From Mycolicibacterium cosmeticum (GTDB taxonomy: Bacteria > Actinomycetota > Actinomycetes > Mycobacteriales > Mycobacteriaceae), in NCBI RefSeq assembly GCF_000613185.1, contig NZ_CCBB010000001.1, positions 868,001 to 932,000 of the forward strand: a DNA stretch of 64,000 nucleotides, read 5' to 3'. Shown in pieces: positions 43,263 to 52,510 of the stretch; the first letter of the stretch is position 1; the number at the start of each line of letters is the position of its first letter. The notes under the pieces are model-generated. The model saw nothing but the letters and a program-made list of their open reading frames with translations. It was not told the DNA's origin and made no database searches. A program made the position numbers and the translations under genes.

Positions 43263-43649
43263 GTGCGAGTGACGGTGCTGGCAACCACTGCCCTGATCGC
43301 CGCCGGCGTAGCGGTGGCTCCGACGGCGAATGCCGGTCCGCAGACGTGCAACGATCCGTACTGCGTACCGGGGATCAATCCGAACGCGATCCTCGGCGCG
43401 CCGTGCGACAACACCTCGTACTACGTCTTCGGCGTCGACGCCCGCAACGGTTGGGGCAGGCTGCTTTTCTGCGGTTCGCCGCGACGTTACGAGCCGCGCT
43501 GGTTCCGCTCTCCCCCGATGGTCGGCATCCGCGAGGAGAACAGCCTGTGCATCAACGAGAACGACTCCGTCGCGCAAGCCCCCGACGGACTGTTCCTCAG
43601 CTGCGTGAGCATGAACGGGGACACCCGCTGGCGGCGCGGCGACGCCTGA
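43263..43649 (+). CDS. Small secreted cysteine-rich protein, unknown function
   Basis: 128 aa. Signal peptide VRVTVLATTALIAAGVAVAPTANAG, then a mature domain with six cysteines (CNDPYC, PCDNTSYYVFGV, FCGSPRRYEPRW, LCINEN, FLSCVSMNGD). GTG 43263 or GTG 43269 are possible starts; GGAGAG lies farther upstream than ideal. No family recognised. It is divergent from the preceding secreted protein and convergent with the next. Confidence 0.6.
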   Translation: MRVTVLATTALIAAGVAVAPTANAGPQTCNDPYCVPGINPNAILGAPCDNTSYYVFGVDARNGWGRLLFCGSPRRYEPRWFRSPPMVGIREENSLCINENDSVAQAPDGLFLSCVSMNGDTRWRRGDA

Positions 43650-43659
43650 CACGTCGCGC

Positions 43660-44103
43660 CTACCAGTTCCGCAACGAGCACAGCGCGCCCTTGGCTCCGC
43701 TGTTCGACTTGAGCACCGCGCCATCGACGGCCAACGTGCAATTGATGGTCGGCACCGGCAGATTCGGTGACTCGCCGCTCTGCACCGCGACCATGGCCCA
43801 CAACTGGGGATCGGTCAGCATCGCGTCGAAAACCCACGGCTTGTCCGGTGCCACATCGGCTTCCACGCGTGGGCTGAACTCATACGGGTTGTGGCTGTAG
43901 TCCGACCACGTCGGCGGGTCGGTGTCCCGGTAATAGATGTGCACGTAGAAGGGCGCATTCGCGGTGACGGTGTACTGCACGTGATGCAATGGCGGCGGCG
44001 GATCGTCGTCGGCCACCGCCGGTGTGGCATCCGCGATGCCGAGGGTCAGCAGCAGCGCGGCCGCGGTGGATATCGCGGCGGTCGGGACGGGGCGCATCGT
44101 CAC
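43660..44103 (-). CDS. Secreted protein with MmpS-like C-terminal pattern, probably in the mce operon
   Basis: 147 aa. Signal peptide ending ATPAVADD. The mature sequence (HVQYTVTANAPFYVHIYYRDTDPP ... PWVFDAMLTDPQLWAMVAVQSG ... INCTLAVDGAVLKSNSGAKGALC) has the Y-x-V, PW-x-F, V-A-x-Q and C-x-[LI]-x-VDG spacing of the MmpS extracellular domain, though it lacks the usual MmpS membrane anchor; this is a resemblance, not a firm assignment. It overlaps the upstream secreted protein by four bases (ATGA) and closes the mce transcription unit. Confidence 0.65.
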   Translation of the reverse strand: MTMRPVPTAAISTAAALLLTLGIADATPAVADDDPPPPLHHVQYTVTANAPFYVHIYYRDTDPPTWSDYSHNPYEFSPRVEADVAPDKPWVFDAMLTDPQLWAMVAVQSGESPNLPVPTINCTLAVDGAVLKSNSGAKGALCSLRNW

Positions 44104-44567
44104 ATCCTCGTCAGGTTGAACGGATAGGTCAGCGTTCCCCCGGGAGCACCGTCACAGCCGGCGTCGAAGGTCGACACCATCTCACCGGCCAATGTCGTTG
44201 CGTCCCAGGAGTAGACGTCGTGGGTGGGCACCGTCGGTCCGTAATAGATGTCTCCGCACCGCAACCCGAAGGGATCATCGATCGTCATCGTGTAGCGGCC
44301 GTCGACCAGATAGGCGTCGGCATGGGTGTACACCGCCTTGGCGACCGGCTGCGGCAGCGTGACGATGTTGACGCAATCCGGGATGCGATCGCCCTGGGGA
44401 TTCTGGCAGGGCGTCAGGGCCGACCAGATCCAGGTGTGGAAGTCCCTCCGGTCCGGGATGGTCAGCGCGTAGTTACCCAAGAACATCGCGGCCGCAGGCG
44501 GAGCGACGGTGACCGACGTCGACACCAGGACCGCACCGATCACGGCGGCCGCACGCGCGACTCTCAT
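44100..44567 (-). CDS. Secreted protein downstream of mceF, unknown function
   Basis: 155 aa. Signal peptide MRVARAAAVIGAVLVSTSVTVAPPAAAM. Mature domain NYALTIPDRRDFHTWIWSALTPCQNPQGDRIPDC...CGDIYYGPT...DAGCDGAPG with five cysteines. The N-Y ... TW-x-[WI] ... C pattern resembles the protein at 42659. It starts 43 bp after mceF on the same strand and is translationally coupled to the next secreted protein. Its position matches the small exported proteins that follow many mycobacterial mce operons. Confidence 0.7.
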   Translation of the reverse strand: MRVARAAAVIGAVLVSTSVTVAPPAAAMFLGNYALTIPDRRDFHTWIWSALTPCQNPQGDRIPDCVNIVTLPQPVAKAVYTHADAYLVDGRYTMTIDDPFGLRCGDIYYGPTVPTHDVYSWDATTLAGEMVSTFDAGCDGAPGGTLTYPFNLTRM

Positions 44568-44610
44568 TCTCCCCCTCCATGATCGGCCGTCGAGCGGCGG
44601 TTGACCCGGG

Positions 44611-46335
44611 TCATGTCGGCATCAGCTCCTGCCAGGACGTGGCAGTCTTGGCCAGATCGGTCTGCTGGTAGAGGTGCCCGTCCGGACCCATGTACTGCCC
44701 GGTGCGCGGATCGTACTTCGCGATCGCCACCGACGGACCGGGCGCCGGCCCGTCGTGGAAGGCACTCGGCGCGGCCGGCGCGGCACCATCGGACGGTCCG
44801 GTCAACCCGGTATCGGGTAGATGTGGGATCTCGGTCGACTGCGGCAGATCGGCGGGCGGCAGCGGCACCGCAGCCGGATCGGGCTCCGGGGGCGGCAACT
44901 GGCCGACCACGGGCGGGGTCGTGTACAGCGGCTGCCCCGGCAGCAACGGGCCCGGCGGCATACCGGGGAAACTGGCAGGTGGTTGGGGTTCCGGTGCCGC
45001 CGCCGGCGGCGGCGCGTCCACACCGGGCGGCAGCGGTGTGCCCTGCAGCGGCCCGAAGATGTTGGCATCGGGCAACACCCGGGAGTCCGGCGGCACCCCT
45101 TGCGAGATCAGGTTGGGATCCAGTGGATACGGACCCAGCGCATGCTGACGTTGGGCCAGCGGCTGGTAGCCGTTCGGGTCGTCGCAGAGTTCGACCGTGG
45201 GGGCCCGCTTGCCGGGATGCGCCATACACGGATAGTTCCGCGCGCCGCGAACCGCGATCGGCGAGTCTTGCGGCAGCTTGCAGTAGATGTTGTCCGGTGT
45301 GTCGATGACCGTGGTGTCGGCCGGCGATCGCCACGCCGACGGCGGCAGGAACCCGACGGTGCACGACGGCGGATCACCCAGCCCCAGTGAGAAATCACCG
45401 GCAGGCAGGCCCGTCGGATTGTTGGTCGGGGCGTAGGTCTGGATTTGCGAGACGTAGGGCGGCAACAACACCAGCAACTGCTCCAGCGACGGGTGGTAGG
45501 TGACCCCGATCTGACCGATGGTGGTCAAGTTCGCCAGCAGGATCGGCAGGGTGGGCTTGAGTTGGTCCAGCAGGCGGGAGGTCTCCGCGGCGAAGCCGGG
45601 GCCGTTCTGCAGGATCGACCGGATGTGGGCGTCGTTGTCGGCCAGCGTGCCCGTGATCCCGGCCAGGCCGGCCGCCCAGGAGCGGGTCGAATCCGTGGTC
45701 TGGGCCTGCGCTTCCAGGAACGGCACCGCATCATCGATCAGCCCGCGGGTCTGGTCCGACACGGCCATCGAATCACGGGTGATCGTCGAGGCCGAATCCA
45801 GCAGCGAACCGAACGCGAAACCGGTTCCGTTGAATGCCTGGTACGACTCGTCGAGCAGTTGGCTCAACTTGTCTTTGGGGATGGTGTCCACCAGCGCACT
45901 CACCTGGTCCAGCATCGGGCCGACCATCTGCGGGATGGTCGTGTGCTCCTGGGCTATCACCGACCCGTCCTGCAGGTAGGGCCCGGAGTCGTTGCGCGGC
46001 AACAGTTCCACGTACTGTTCGCCGACGGCCGACATGCTGCGCACCTCGGCCTGCAGGTCGGCAGGCACCTTCGGCGACCTGTCCAGCGCCAGCGTCGCCT
46101 CCGCGCCGTGGTCGGTCAGTGTCACCGCGGTGACCTTGCCGATCTGCGAACCGCGATAGGTGACGTTGCTGAACCGGTAGAGCCCGCCGGTCGCCGGCAG
46201 CTCCAGTTTGACGGTGATACGTCCGACGCCCAGCAGCGTGGGCACCTGCATATAGGCGAAGACCATGACCGCCACCCCCACCAACGAGGCGATGGTGAAC
46301 AGGATCAGCTGCATACGGACGAAACGAGTCAGCAT
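44611..46335 (-). CDS. mceF: Mce family protein, MceF position
   Basis: 574 aa. An N-terminal membrane span (MQLILFTIASLVGVAVMVFAYMQVP), the MlaD/Mce core (ITVKLELPATGGLYRFSNVTYRGSQIGKVTAVTLTDHGAEATLAL ... GEQYVELLP), a helical region, and a long Pro-rich C-terminal tail (from ~residue 430). Mce proteins assemble as a hexameric tube linking the inner-membrane YrbE permease to the outer envelope for lipid import. The tail ends DGHLYQQTDLAKTATSWQELMPT. It begins with a one-base overlap of the mceE stop (TGATG). Confidence 0.93.
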   Translation of the reverse strand: MLTRFVRMQLILFTIASLVGVAVMVFAYMQVPTLLGVGRITVKLELPATGGLYRFSNVTYRGSQIGKVTAVTLTDHGAEATLALDRSPKVPADLQAEVRSMSAVGEQYVELLPRNDSGPYLQDGSVIAQEHTTIPQMVGPMLDQVSALVDTIPKDKLSQLLDESYQAFNGTGFAFGSLLDSASTITRDSMAVSDQTRGLIDDAVPFLEAQAQTTDSTRSWAAGLAGITGTLADNDAHIRSILQNGPGFAAETSRLLDQLKPTLPILLANLTTIGQIGVTYHPSLEQLLVLLPPYVSQIQTYAPTNNPTGLPAGDFSLGLGDPPSCTVGFLPPSAWRSPADTTVIDTPDNIYCKLPQDSPIAVRGARNYPCMAHPGKRAPTVELCDDPNGYQPLAQRQHALGPYPLDPNLISQGVPPDSRVLPDANIFGPLQGTPLPPGVDAPPPAAAPEPQPPASFPGMPPGPLLPGQPLYTTPPVVGQLPPPEPDPAAVPLPPADLPQSTEIPHLPDTGLTGPSDGAAPAAPSAFHDGPAPGPSVAIAKYDPRTGQYMGPDGHLYQQTDLAKTATSWQELMPT

Positions 46336-47675
46336 CAGTGCCCCCCGGTGGTCGACGGTGCCGGCGCTGTGCCCTGTGCCCCATACGGTCCGGCGAAAAT
46401 CGGCGCCCCATCGCCGGGCAGTGGCGCGGCGACCTGTCGCGGACCGCCGGGCATGTTCAGCGGCGGGGGTGTCACCGGCAGCACCGGGCCGACCTCCGCC
46501 GGGATCGGCGGGGGCGGCGCAGCCGGCGCCTGGCCCTCGGGCTCCGGCGGGATCACCTCCGGCGGCGGCGGGTTCACGCCCGTCTTGAGCGGGTCGTAGG
46601 TGTAGTTGAGGTACGGCGGATCACCGGGAACCGGAATGAGTTCGGCGCCCTCCTGGCCCCAGCGGGTGCCCAGGAACAGGCTGCGTTTCAGGCGCGGAAC
46701 CGTGAGGTCGATGGTGGCGAACAGGTTGTAGTAGTCGCCGCGGATCGCCCGATCCATGAAGCTCTGGGTGAACGGGACGTGCACCGCGTACTCCAGCACG
46801 CCCGGCAACTCCGGTCCGACGTCGGCCAGCGCCTTGATCGCCGGCTCCAGGTTCTTGAGATTGGCCACCAGATCCGCCTGCGAATCGTTCACCAGCTTGT
46901 TGGCGGTGTCGCTGAAGGTGCCCAGTTTCTGCAGCGCTGCGGTCAGCCGTGGACGTTCGGCGATCAGCACGTCCATTGCCGGCGGGACCCGGTCCAGGGC
47001 GCGGGTGATGACTTCACGTTGGCCGGCAAAGGTGTTGGAGAGCCGGTTGAGTGACTGGATCGAGGCGACGATGTTGTCGCGCTGCTCGTCGAGCACCCCG
47101 ACGAAGGTGTCCAACCGCGTGATCAGATCCCGGATGTCGGCCTCGCGTCCGTTCACCGCGGAACTGAAGTTGTGGATGACGTCACCGATCTGCCCGAGTC
47201 CGCCGCCGTTGACCACGGCGGCCAACGAGGACAGCGTCTGCTCGGTCGACGGGTACGTCGACGAATCATTCAGCGGGATCGTCGATCCCGGCTCCAGCGC
47301 CCCGTCGGGCGCCTGCCCGACGGGCGGATCGAGCGCCAGGTGCATCGATCCGAGCAGGCTGGTCTGCCCCACACTGGCCACCGCATTCGCCGGCACCACC
47401 ACATCGGGCTGTACCGACACCTCGACGTCGGCGTGCCAGTCCTTCACCGTCAAGGAGCGCACACTGCCGACCACGACATCGCTCATCATGACCGGCGAAT
47501 TCGGTTCCAGAGTGGCGACATTGGCGATCTCGACGTGGTACACATGCGCGTCGTCGCCGCGCCCCACCGCTCCTGGCAGCGGGAGCGAGTTCACACCCTG
47601 GAACGCACACCCCGAGGTGGTCAAGGCCAGGCACGCAGCGACCACGAGGGCCGAGCGGGGATGTCTGCCTTTCAT
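46335..47675 (-). CDS. mceE: Mce family lipoprotein, MceE position
   Basis: 446 aa. Signal peptide with lipobox (LTTSGC, lipidated Cys23), as is usual for the fifth Mce protein of an operon. Core domain VYHVEIANVATLEPNSPVMMSDVVVGSVRSLTV followed by the helical region and a Pro-rich tail (NPPPPEVIPPEPEGQAPAAPPPP...). The lipid anchor would tether the Mce tube. Overlaps mceD by four bases (ATGA). Confidence 0.93.
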   Translation of the reverse strand: MKGRHPRSALVVAACLALTTSGCAFQGVNSLPLPGAVGRGDDAHVYHVEIANVATLEPNSPVMMSDVVVGSVRSLTVKDWHADVEVSVQPDVVVPANAVASVGQTSLLGSMHLALDPPVGQAPDGALEPGSTIPLNDSSTYPSTEQTLSSLAAVVNGGGLGQIGDVIHNFSSAVNGREADIRDLITRLDTFVGVLDEQRDNIVASIQSLNRLSNTFAGQREVITRALDRVPPAMDVLIAERPRLTAALQKLGTFSDTANKLVNDSQADLVANLKNLEPAIKALADVGPELPGVLEYAVHVPFTQSFMDRAIRGDYYNLFATIDLTVPRLKRSLFLGTRWGQEGAELIPVPGDPPYLNYTYDPLKTGVNPPPPEVIPPEPEGQAPAAPPPPIPAEVGPVLPVTPPPLNMPGGPRQVAAPLPGDGAPIFAGPYGAQGTAPAPSTTGGH

Positions 47676-49117
47676 GCCGGCGGCGTCCCTTCGGGAGCAG
47701 GAAGCGGTGCTTCGGCGGGCAGCGGTGCGTCGGGGGCGGGCCCGGGAAGCTCACCGGCGGGGTTGAGCATGTCGCGCAGTGACGACGGCACATTCGGCGG
47801 GACGACCGGCGGAGCCCCGGGCAGCATCTGCTGCGCTCCCGGCGGCGGGGTGCCCGGCGGCCGGCCCGTGAACGGCGGCGGTGGAGGTGGGCCCCCGTTG
47901 TAGGCCGACAGGGCGGGCGCCGTGTCCGGCGGTTCCGGGGATCCGCCGGCACCACCGGGCATCAGGCCCGGCTCCGAATAGACGATGTCCTCCGGACTGG
48001 CCGACGGCATCAGGAAGGGCGCGATCGGGAACGGCAGGTGGTTGAAGTTGAGCAATCGCAGCGCCGGTCCGAGATATTGGGAACACAGCTTGGCGGTCTC
48101 CGGCGCGGTGGTGTTCTCGACCGCGCCGATCGCACCGCACACGAACTGCACCGGATTGGAGAAGTTGTTCAGCACGAACTGTCCGACGGGACTACCCGTG
48201 GACGGGTTGTAGATGTTGTACCCGTTGAGGAACGCGTTCGGCGCGATGTGCAGGAAGTTCTGCAACTCCATCTTGTTGTCGACCAGGTTCTGCGTCACGT
48301 TGGCCAACCGCTGCACCTGCTCGGCGGTCTGGTTGCGGGTGCCCGCGACGAACCGCTGCACCTCGGTGATCGCAACGGACAGTTCCTTGACCGCGGCGTC
48401 GAGGTCAGAACTGCTGCCGTTCACCACGCTGGTCAACGTCGCCAGCCGGTTCTGGAACTGCACGACCTGCTGGTCGCTGTTCTTCAACGCGGTGACGAAC
48501 AACTGCAGGTTCTTGATGATGTCGACGATGTTGCCGCTGCCCTCGGCCAGGATCCGGGCCACCCCGGACAACTCGTTGATGGTGTCGCGCAGCTTGGGCC
48601 CGTTGCCCTCCAACGCGTTGGCCGCGCTGTCGATGAACCGCGACACCGAGGTACCGGAGACACCGCTCTGCGGGCCCAGATCGGTCGCCAGCCGCATCAA
48701 CTGTGTCTTGACCTCGTCCCACTCGACGGGAACGGCGGTGCGTTCCAACGGGATCACCGCGTCATCGGGCAGCGTGGGACCGCTGGACCGGTACGCCGGC
48801 GTCAGCTGGACGTAGCGCGAGGCGACCAGATTCGGCGCGACGATCACCGCCTTGGCATCGGCGGGAACCTTGACGCCCCGGTCGACTTCCAGGGTGAGCC
48901 GGGTCTGGGTGCCCTCGGGCTGGATCGCGGCGATGGTGCCGACCTTGACCCCGGACACCCGCACCTCGTCACCGGGGTACACACCGGTCGCCGTGGTGAA
49001 CAACGCGGCGATCGTGGTCGGCCGGAAGACGAACTGCCGGAGCACGACCGCCGCCCCGAGCGCCAACGCGACCACCAGGGCCCCCGCCGCCACCCGGATT
49101 ACCGTTCTACGGTTCAT
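47672..49117 (-). CDS. mceD: Mce family protein, MceD position
   Basis: 481 aa. N-terminal span (VAAGALVVALALGAAVVLRQFVF), MlaD core (IAALFTTATGVYPGDEVRVSGVKVGTIAAIQPEGTQTRLTLEV ... SRYVQLTP), a long helical needle region, and a Pro/Gly-rich tail (GGPPPPPPFTGRPPGTPPPG...). ATG 49117 overlaps the mceC stop by one base. Confidence 0.93.
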   Translation of the reverse strand: MNRRTVIRVAAGALVVALALGAAVVLRQFVFRPTTIAALFTTATGVYPGDEVRVSGVKVGTIAAIQPEGTQTRLTLEVDRGVKVPADAKAVIVAPNLVASRYVQLTPAYRSSGPTLPDDAVIPLERTAVPVEWDEVKTQLMRLATDLGPQSGVSGTSVSRFIDSAANALEGNGPKLRDTINELSGVARILAEGSGNIVDIIKNLQLFVTALKNSDQQVVQFQNRLATLTSVVNGSSSDLDAAVKELSVAITEVQRFVAGTRNQTAEQVQRLANVTQNLVDNKMELQNFLHIAPNAFLNGYNIYNPSTGSPVGQFVLNNFSNPVQFVCGAIGAVENTTAPETAKLCSQYLGPALRLLNFNHLPFPIAPFLMPSASPEDIVYSEPGLMPGGAGGSPEPPDTAPALSAYNGGPPPPPPFTGRPPGTPPPGAQQMLPGAPPVVPPNVPSSLRDMLNPAGELPGPAPDAPLPAEAPLPAPEGTPPA

Positions 49118-50199
49118 CAGCGCGAACCTCCCGGGATGCCGTTGTACGGGAGCGGCAACTCGGCACGCGGCCCGGCGTTGTCGGGCGGCTGGCCGGCGTT
49201 GACACCACGCCGGAAGCCGAACGCGTAGTCCAGGAACGGCTGCAGCAGCTGCGCCGGCTGCAGGTTCGGCACGTAGGCGTTGTAGTACGGTCCGTTGGCC
49301 AGCGTCTCGGCCTGCGACAGCATGAACTTCTTGATGTTGGGCAACGCCTTGCTGATGTTGTCGCGGTTCTTCTCCAGGACCTCGGTGACCCGATTGAGCC
49401 GCTCCAGGGTGGGTGCCAATTGTTTCTCGTTGTCGGCCACCAGCCCGGTCAGCTGGCGCGATACCGCCGCGGTGTTGGCCAGCAGGTCGACGATCGCTTC
49501 ACGTCGATCGTTGAGGGTGCCGAGCAGGTCGTTGGCGTTGAGGATCAACGAATTCAGTTGTGCGCTGCGCTGGCCCAGCACCACGGTGACACTGCCGGCG
49601 CTCTTGAGCAGCGCCGCCAGATCCTCGTTGCGGCCGTTGATCGACTTCGACAACCGGCTCAGCCCATCGAAGGTGGGGCCCAGCCGGGGTGCCAGCTGGT
49701 CGATGGTCGCCGACAGGGTGTCCAGCGACTGATTGAGCGACGTCGTGTCGGTGCCGGCGGTGTTGGTGGTCAGGTCGCTCACCGCGTCGGTGAGGGAATA
49801 CGGCGACGAGGTTCGCGACGTCGGGATGATCTCGCTCTGCTCCAGTGTGCCGCTGCCTGCCGACTCCAGCGTCAGTACCCGCTCGCCCAACAGCGAACCC
49901 GTGCGAATGTGCGCGGTGGTCTGGGAACCCAGCGGATACTTGCCCGCGGTCGTGAAGGTCACCAGCGCATCGCCGTTGCTCAGCGACACGTCGGTGACCG
50001 AGCCGATCTTGATGCCCGACAACGTGACATCGTTGCCGACCGCGATGCCGCCGGCCTCGGTGAACAGCGCCTTGTGGCGCACGGACGTCGCCCATTGGAC
50101 CAGTTTTTCGGGCTGCAGGCCGACGGCGATGACGAGCAGGATCAAGACCGTGCCCATGAGTCCCGTCTTGACGAGATTGACTCCGCGATACTTCAACAT
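49117..50199 (-). CDS. mceC: Mce family protein, MceC position
   Basis: 360 aa. N-terminal span (GLMGTVLILLVIAVGL), MlaD core (ALFTEAGGIAVGNDVTLSGIKIGSVTDVSLSNGDALVTFTTAG ... LGERVLTLES) and helical region, with a short conserved end (YNAYVPNLQPAQLLQPFLDYAFGFRRG). ATG 50199 shares one base with the mceB stop; an upstream in-frame start at 50214 lies inside mceB. Confidence 0.93.
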   Translation of the reverse strand: MLKYRGVNLVKTGLMGTVLILLVIAVGLQPEKLVQWATSVRHKALFTEAGGIAVGNDVTLSGIKIGSVTDVSLSNGDALVTFTTAGKYPLGSQTTAHIRTGSLLGERVLTLESAGSGTLEQSEIIPTSRTSSPYSLTDAVSDLTTNTAGTDTTSLNQSLDTLSATIDQLAPRLGPTFDGLSRLSKSINGRNEDLAALLKSAGSVTVVLGQRSAQLNSLILNANDLLGTLNDRREAIVDLLANTAAVSRQLTGLVADNEKQLAPTLERLNRVTEVLEKNRDNISKALPNIKKFMLSQAETLANGPYYNAYVPNLQPAQLLQPFLDYAFGFRRGVNAGQPPDNAGPRAELPLPYNGIPGGSR

Positions 50200-51224
50200 C
50201 AGGGCTCTCCGCACCTCCCGCCTTCTTGTTTGAGCATCGGGAAAACCGCTGTGCGGCCCTGCAAGTCGGTCACGCGGAGTGAGATGCCACAGAGGTAGTA
50301 CATGATCCAGCTGCCGTACGAGCCCAGCCGGGCCAGCTTGCGGTAGTTGTCCGGCGCCTTCTGCAGGCCGCTGTCCAGGGTCGCCCTGCCGTCGTCGAGC
50401 AACGGGGCCATCCGGTTGAGCTGGTCGACCGTTCCCTTCAGCGGCGGCCGTGCGTCGGTGAGCAGACTGGCCAGCGACGCGGTGCCGTTGTCCAGCGAGG
50501 TGATGGCGTCCCCGATCGGGTCGCGGTCCGCCGACAGCCCGTTGATCAGCTGTTCGAGCTTGTCGATGGTGCCCGAGAACTTGTCACCGTCTTTTGCCAG
50601 GGTGCCGACCACGGTGTTGAGATTGGTGATGAGCTGCTGGATGACCTCATTGTTGTCGGCCAACGTGTTCGAGAACGAGGACGTCTTGCTCATCAGCGAG
50701 TCGAGGGCGTCACCCTGGCCCTGCAGGATCTGGATCAGCGAGGTGGTCAGTGCGTTGACATCGCGCGGGTTGAGTCCCTGGATGACCGGCCGCAGGCCGC
50801 CGAGGAGCAGATCGAGGTCCAGCGCCCCGGCGGTGCGGTCTCTGGGGATCTGGGAGCCGGACGGCAGCAGCCGGGTGGAGCCGGGACCGTCGATCAGCTC
50901 GAGATAGCGGTCCCCCACCAGGTTGAGGTACCGCACCGCGACCTTGGTGCCGGTGGTCAGGGCAATGTTGCGGTCGGCGTCGAACGTGACCAGGACGGTC
51001 TTGTCGGGTTGCAGCGAAACGTCGCCGACGGTGCCCACCCGCACGCCGGCGACGCGTACCGAGTCACCGGCCTTGAGCCGGGACGCGTCGGCGAACACGG
51101 CCGAGTAGCCGTAGGTCGAGCCGCTGCGGTACTGACCGAACGCCATGAACAGGAACGCGGTGAGCAGCACCATCACCACGGCGAAGACGCCGAACTTGAG
51201 CAGCGTGGTTCTCGAACGGGTCAT
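50199..51224 (-). CDS. mceB: Mce family protein, MceB position
   Basis: 341 aa, typical MceB length without a proline tail. N-terminal span (TLLKFGVFAVVMVLLTAFLFMAFGQ), core (YSAVFADASRLKAGDSVRVAGVRVGTVGDVSLQPDKTVLVTFD ... VGDRYLELIDG) and conserved end YGSWIMYYLCGISLRVTDLQGRTAVFP. ATG 51224 overlaps the mceA stop (ATGA). Confidence 0.93.
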   Translation of the reverse strand: MTRSRTTLLKFGVFAVVMVLLTAFLFMAFGQYRSGSTYGYSAVFADASRLKAGDSVRVAGVRVGTVGDVSLQPDKTVLVTFDADRNIALTTGTKVAVRYLNLVGDRYLELIDGPGSTRLLPSGSQIPRDRTAGALDLDLLLGGLRPVIQGLNPRDVNALTTSLIQILQGQGDALDSLMSKTSSFSNTLADNNEVIQQLITNLNTVVGTLAKDGDKFSGTIDKLEQLINGLSADRDPIGDAITSLDNGTASLASLLTDARPPLKGTVDQLNRMAPLLDDGRATLDSGLQKAPDNYRKLARLGSYGSWIMYYLCGISLRVTDLQGRTAVFPMLKQEGGRCGEP

Positions 51225-52498
51225 CCGGGCTGCCCCACCTGTGTGGTGTTGCGCGGCGGACCGTCCAAGGGGCCGAACAACAGCTGCTTGAGACCGTCGG
51301 AGTTCAGCAGGATGCCCTGATTGCCGTACTGCCAAGGGTTTGCGTCGGTGTCGGTGACCAGGTACTTGGCCCGGTTCCCGAAGCCGATATAGGGCAGACC
51401 CATACAGTGCGGACCGCCCTTGGCGGCGACCTTCGGCAGGTTCTGCGGGTAGCGGTACCGCTCGATCCCGAGGGTGAACGCGACACTGACCTGCACGCCC
51501 GGATCCGGCGACGGCGGTTGGTTTTTCAAAAACACCATGCCCTCCAGCGCGCAGTTGAGCCCGGGAGCGTACTCGTTGAGCAGGTCAGTGGTGGGCACCA
51601 GCAGGTGCAGCACATCGGTCAGCGCCTGCCGGTTGCCGCCGATGACGTCGTTGCCGATATCGCCGAGGCCGATCATGCTGACCAGGAATCCGTCCAGGTT
51701 CTTCTGTTCGTCGACGATGGACTGGCTCAACCGCGTCGAATTGTCAAGGGTGCGAACGAGGTCCGGCGCGGCATCGGCGTACGCGCCGGCCACTTGCGCC
51801 GTCGCCGCGATATCACGGGCCATGTTCGGCAGGCTGGGTTCGAGTTTGGCCAGCAGGGCGTCGAAATCGCTGAGCGTCTGGCCCATCTTCGCACCGCGCC
51901 CGGCGAATGCGGCCGACATGGCGCCCAGCGTCTCGTTGAGTTTCGCCGGATCGATCTTGTCCAGGACCCGGGTCAGCTGCTGGAACACCGTGTTGATCTC
52001 GACGGTGACGTGCTGGCCCTGCAGCACCTGCCCGGCATACATCGCCCTGGGCGAAGGGTTTTCGGGCGGGACCAACTGGACGTACTTGGCGCCGAACACC
52101 GTCGTCGACGCGATGTCGGCGATGACGTTGGAGGGAATGTGGCGCAGCTGCGACGGATCCATCTTCAGGTGCAGCGCCGCCCGGCCGTCCGGGAGCGTTT
52201 CGATGGACCCGACCCGGCCCACCTCGACACCACGCATCTTCACCTTGGCGTCGGGGTTCATCACCAACCCCGCCCGATCGGAGATCAGGGTGACGGATTC
52301 GGTCTTGGTGAAGTCGGCCCGGAACAACCCCACGGCCAGCGCGATGATCAGCGCGACCACCAGCACCGAGGCCGCTCCGGCGAGCGGACGGGCGTACCCC
52401 GCCGCACCGAAACTGCGCCCCGGCCGCGCCGCGACCGGCGGTGCGCCGCTGGAGGTCTCGGACCGGTGAGCCGGGCCGGGGCCGATGTTCTGTGTCAC
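51221..52498 (-). CDS. mceA: Mce family protein, MceA position
   Basis: 425 aa. Pro/Ala-rich N-terminus, one membrane span (AASVLVVALIIALAVGLF), MlaD core (ESVTLISDRAGLVMNPDAKVKMRGVEVGRVGSIETLPDGRAALHLKMD ... FGAKYVQLVPP), helical region, and the MceA-type C-terminal domain with cysteines (NCALEG, HCMGLP). First Mce subunit after the permeases; start GTG 52498, 12 bp after yrbEB. Which paralogous mce operon this is (mce1-mce9) cannot be decided without phylogeny. Confidence 0.93.
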   Translation of the reverse strand: MTQNIGPGPAHRSETSSGAPPVAARPGRSFGAAGYARPLAGAASVLVVALIIALAVGLFRADFTKTESVTLISDRAGLVMNPDAKVKMRGVEVGRVGSIETLPDGRAALHLKMDPSQLRHIPSNVIADIASTTVFGAKYVQLVPPENPSPRAMYAGQVLQGQHVTVEINTVFQQLTRVLDKIDPAKLNETLGAMSAAFAGRGAKMGQTLSDFDALLAKLEPSLPNMARDIAATAQVAGAYADAAPDLVRTLDNSTRLSQSIVDEQKNLDGFLVSMIGLGDIGNDVIGGNRQALTDVLHLLVPTTDLLNEYAPGLNCALEGMVFLKNQPPSPDPGVQVSVAFTLGIERYRYPQNLPKVAAKGGPHCMGLPYIGFGNRAKYLVTDTDANPWQYGNQGILLNSDGLKQLLFGPLDGPPRNTTQVGQPG

Positions 52499-52510
52499 CT
52501 TGAGTCTCTC

